Positions 63,548-64,000 of a stretch of 64,000 nucleotides of DNA are shown here, piece by piece. The notes under the pieces were generated by a model, which saw only the letters and a list, made by a program, of their open reading frames with translations, had not been told where the DNA came from and ran no database searches. Within the stretch, counting starts at the first letter, position 1, and every line of letters begins with the position of its first letter. Position numbers and translations under genes: made by a program. Source of the DNA: Bordetella parapertussis (GTDB lineage Bacteria; Pseudomonadota; Gammaproteobacteria; Burkholderiales; Burkholderiaceae_D); the NCBI GenBank assembly GCA_945866125.1, contig CAMBFZ010000011.1, forward strand, positions 1 through 64,000, in the 5' to 3' direction.

Positions 63548-64000
63548 TCACGGCACCGCCACATCTTTTTGTGCGATGAAGGCTTCAGCGCTTGCCCGAT
63601 CAGCCGTCGTACCCACAATGATGAGTTGAGTTTTGCCAACTAAGACCGAACCCCCAACCGAGGTCGGAACCTTAACCTTATAGCTCACCGCATTACCTGT
63701 GAAGGATTGGCCAGATTGTTTGCATACCGGAGCAGCTGCCGTTTTAGCTTTGTAGGACAACACAACATCAAATATATTCTTATTGCTTGCCCGAGGCGTG
63801 ATCTGCCCACTGATCACGCATTCTCCCAAGTTGTCCTTGAGAACACCATCACCCGTCACCGCGCCACCAATATCGATACTCAGTATTCCAAAATCGTTGC
63901 CCAACCACGACCCGTCCCAATCACCCGCGATCGTTGCAATCGTTGCCGCAACGTTGTAATCAAAGTCGACACTATCAGGGCTAGTCGCGGCGAATGTATT
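63548..64000 (-). CDS. Unknown protein, 5' end beyond the window
   Basis: The frame is open from the window edge to a stop at 63548, giving the last 150 residues. It is a beta-rich repeat-like domain (SVDFDYNVAATIATIAGDW, GILSIDIGGAVTGDG, ECVISGQITPR) with two cysteines, typical of surface or secreted lipoproteins. GDWDGSW and SGQI-type phrases recall domains found in several betaproteobacterial lipoproteins, but I cannot name the family. Its TTG near 63904 is internal, not a start. Confidence 0.65.
   Translation of the reverse strand, partial: NTFAATSPDSVDFDYNVAATIATIAGDWDGSWLGNDFGILSIDIGGAVTGDGVLKDNLGECVISGQITPRASNKNIFDVVLSYKAKTAAAPVCKQSGQSFTGNAVSYKVKVPTSVGGSVLVGKTQLIIVGTTADRASAEAFIAQKDVAVP

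Overview
The window is 64 kb of a Gram-negative chromosome with about 57 protein genes, three tRNA genes and no insertion sequence, CRISPR array or intact prophage. Several gene orders are those of Burkholderiales (Betaproteobacteria): rarA-lolA-ftsK divergent from trxB, nadE-glnB, hemC-hemD-hemX-hemY divergent from ppc, and fumarase followed by murI. An Oxalobacteraceae-like member is my best guess. This is inference from gene content and order; no 16S rRNA gene is present.

1-31 kb is mainly core. It holds tRNA-Ser(CGA) and serS, rarA, lolA, ftsK, trxB, an Smr protein, glnB-nadE, a FemAB-like acyltransferase, ppa, the heme cluster hemCDXY, ppc, argH, a TRAP transporter (dctQ-dctM facing a convergent dctP), pmbA (tldE) back to back with darP (yjgA), mog, a carboxylesterase, purU, a trypsin-fold protein without its active-site serine motif, and corA.

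31-45 kb is mixed. It holds two small unknown genes, a VIT/CCC1 membrane protein, two MFS carriers, a low-molecular-weight tyrosine phosphatase coupled to an unknown anchored protein, an orphan motB, an H-NOX gene overlapping an HNOBA-PAS-GGDEF-EAL gene (predicted nitric oxide to cyclic-di-GMP signalling), and a glyoxylate group (hyi, a haloacid dehalogenase, glcB).

45-50 kb is a molybdate locus: modE divergent from a porin gene followed by modA, modB and modC, with AT-rich inverted repeats in the shared promoter region. The porin may be the outer-membrane entry for the oxyanion (inference).

50-57.7 kb is the most accessory part. It holds two unknown envelope genes, an MFS carrier, egtD-egtB for ergothioneine-type thiol synthesis, a DUF427 gene, a small secreted protein, and about 0.9 kb of AT-rich DNA without genes that ends at tRNA-Ser(GGA). 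A degraded copy of that tRNA's 3' end lies about 640 bp away, as expected of a worn-out integration site.

57.7-64 kb returns to core functions: acs, a yqhA-type membrane protein, class I fumarase overlapping murI, tRNA-His with a clear promoter and terminator, and a secreted protein gene cut by the window edge. Acs, malate synthase, PEP carboxylase, fumarase, Hyi and the TRAP carrier together point to growth on organic acids and C2 compounds.
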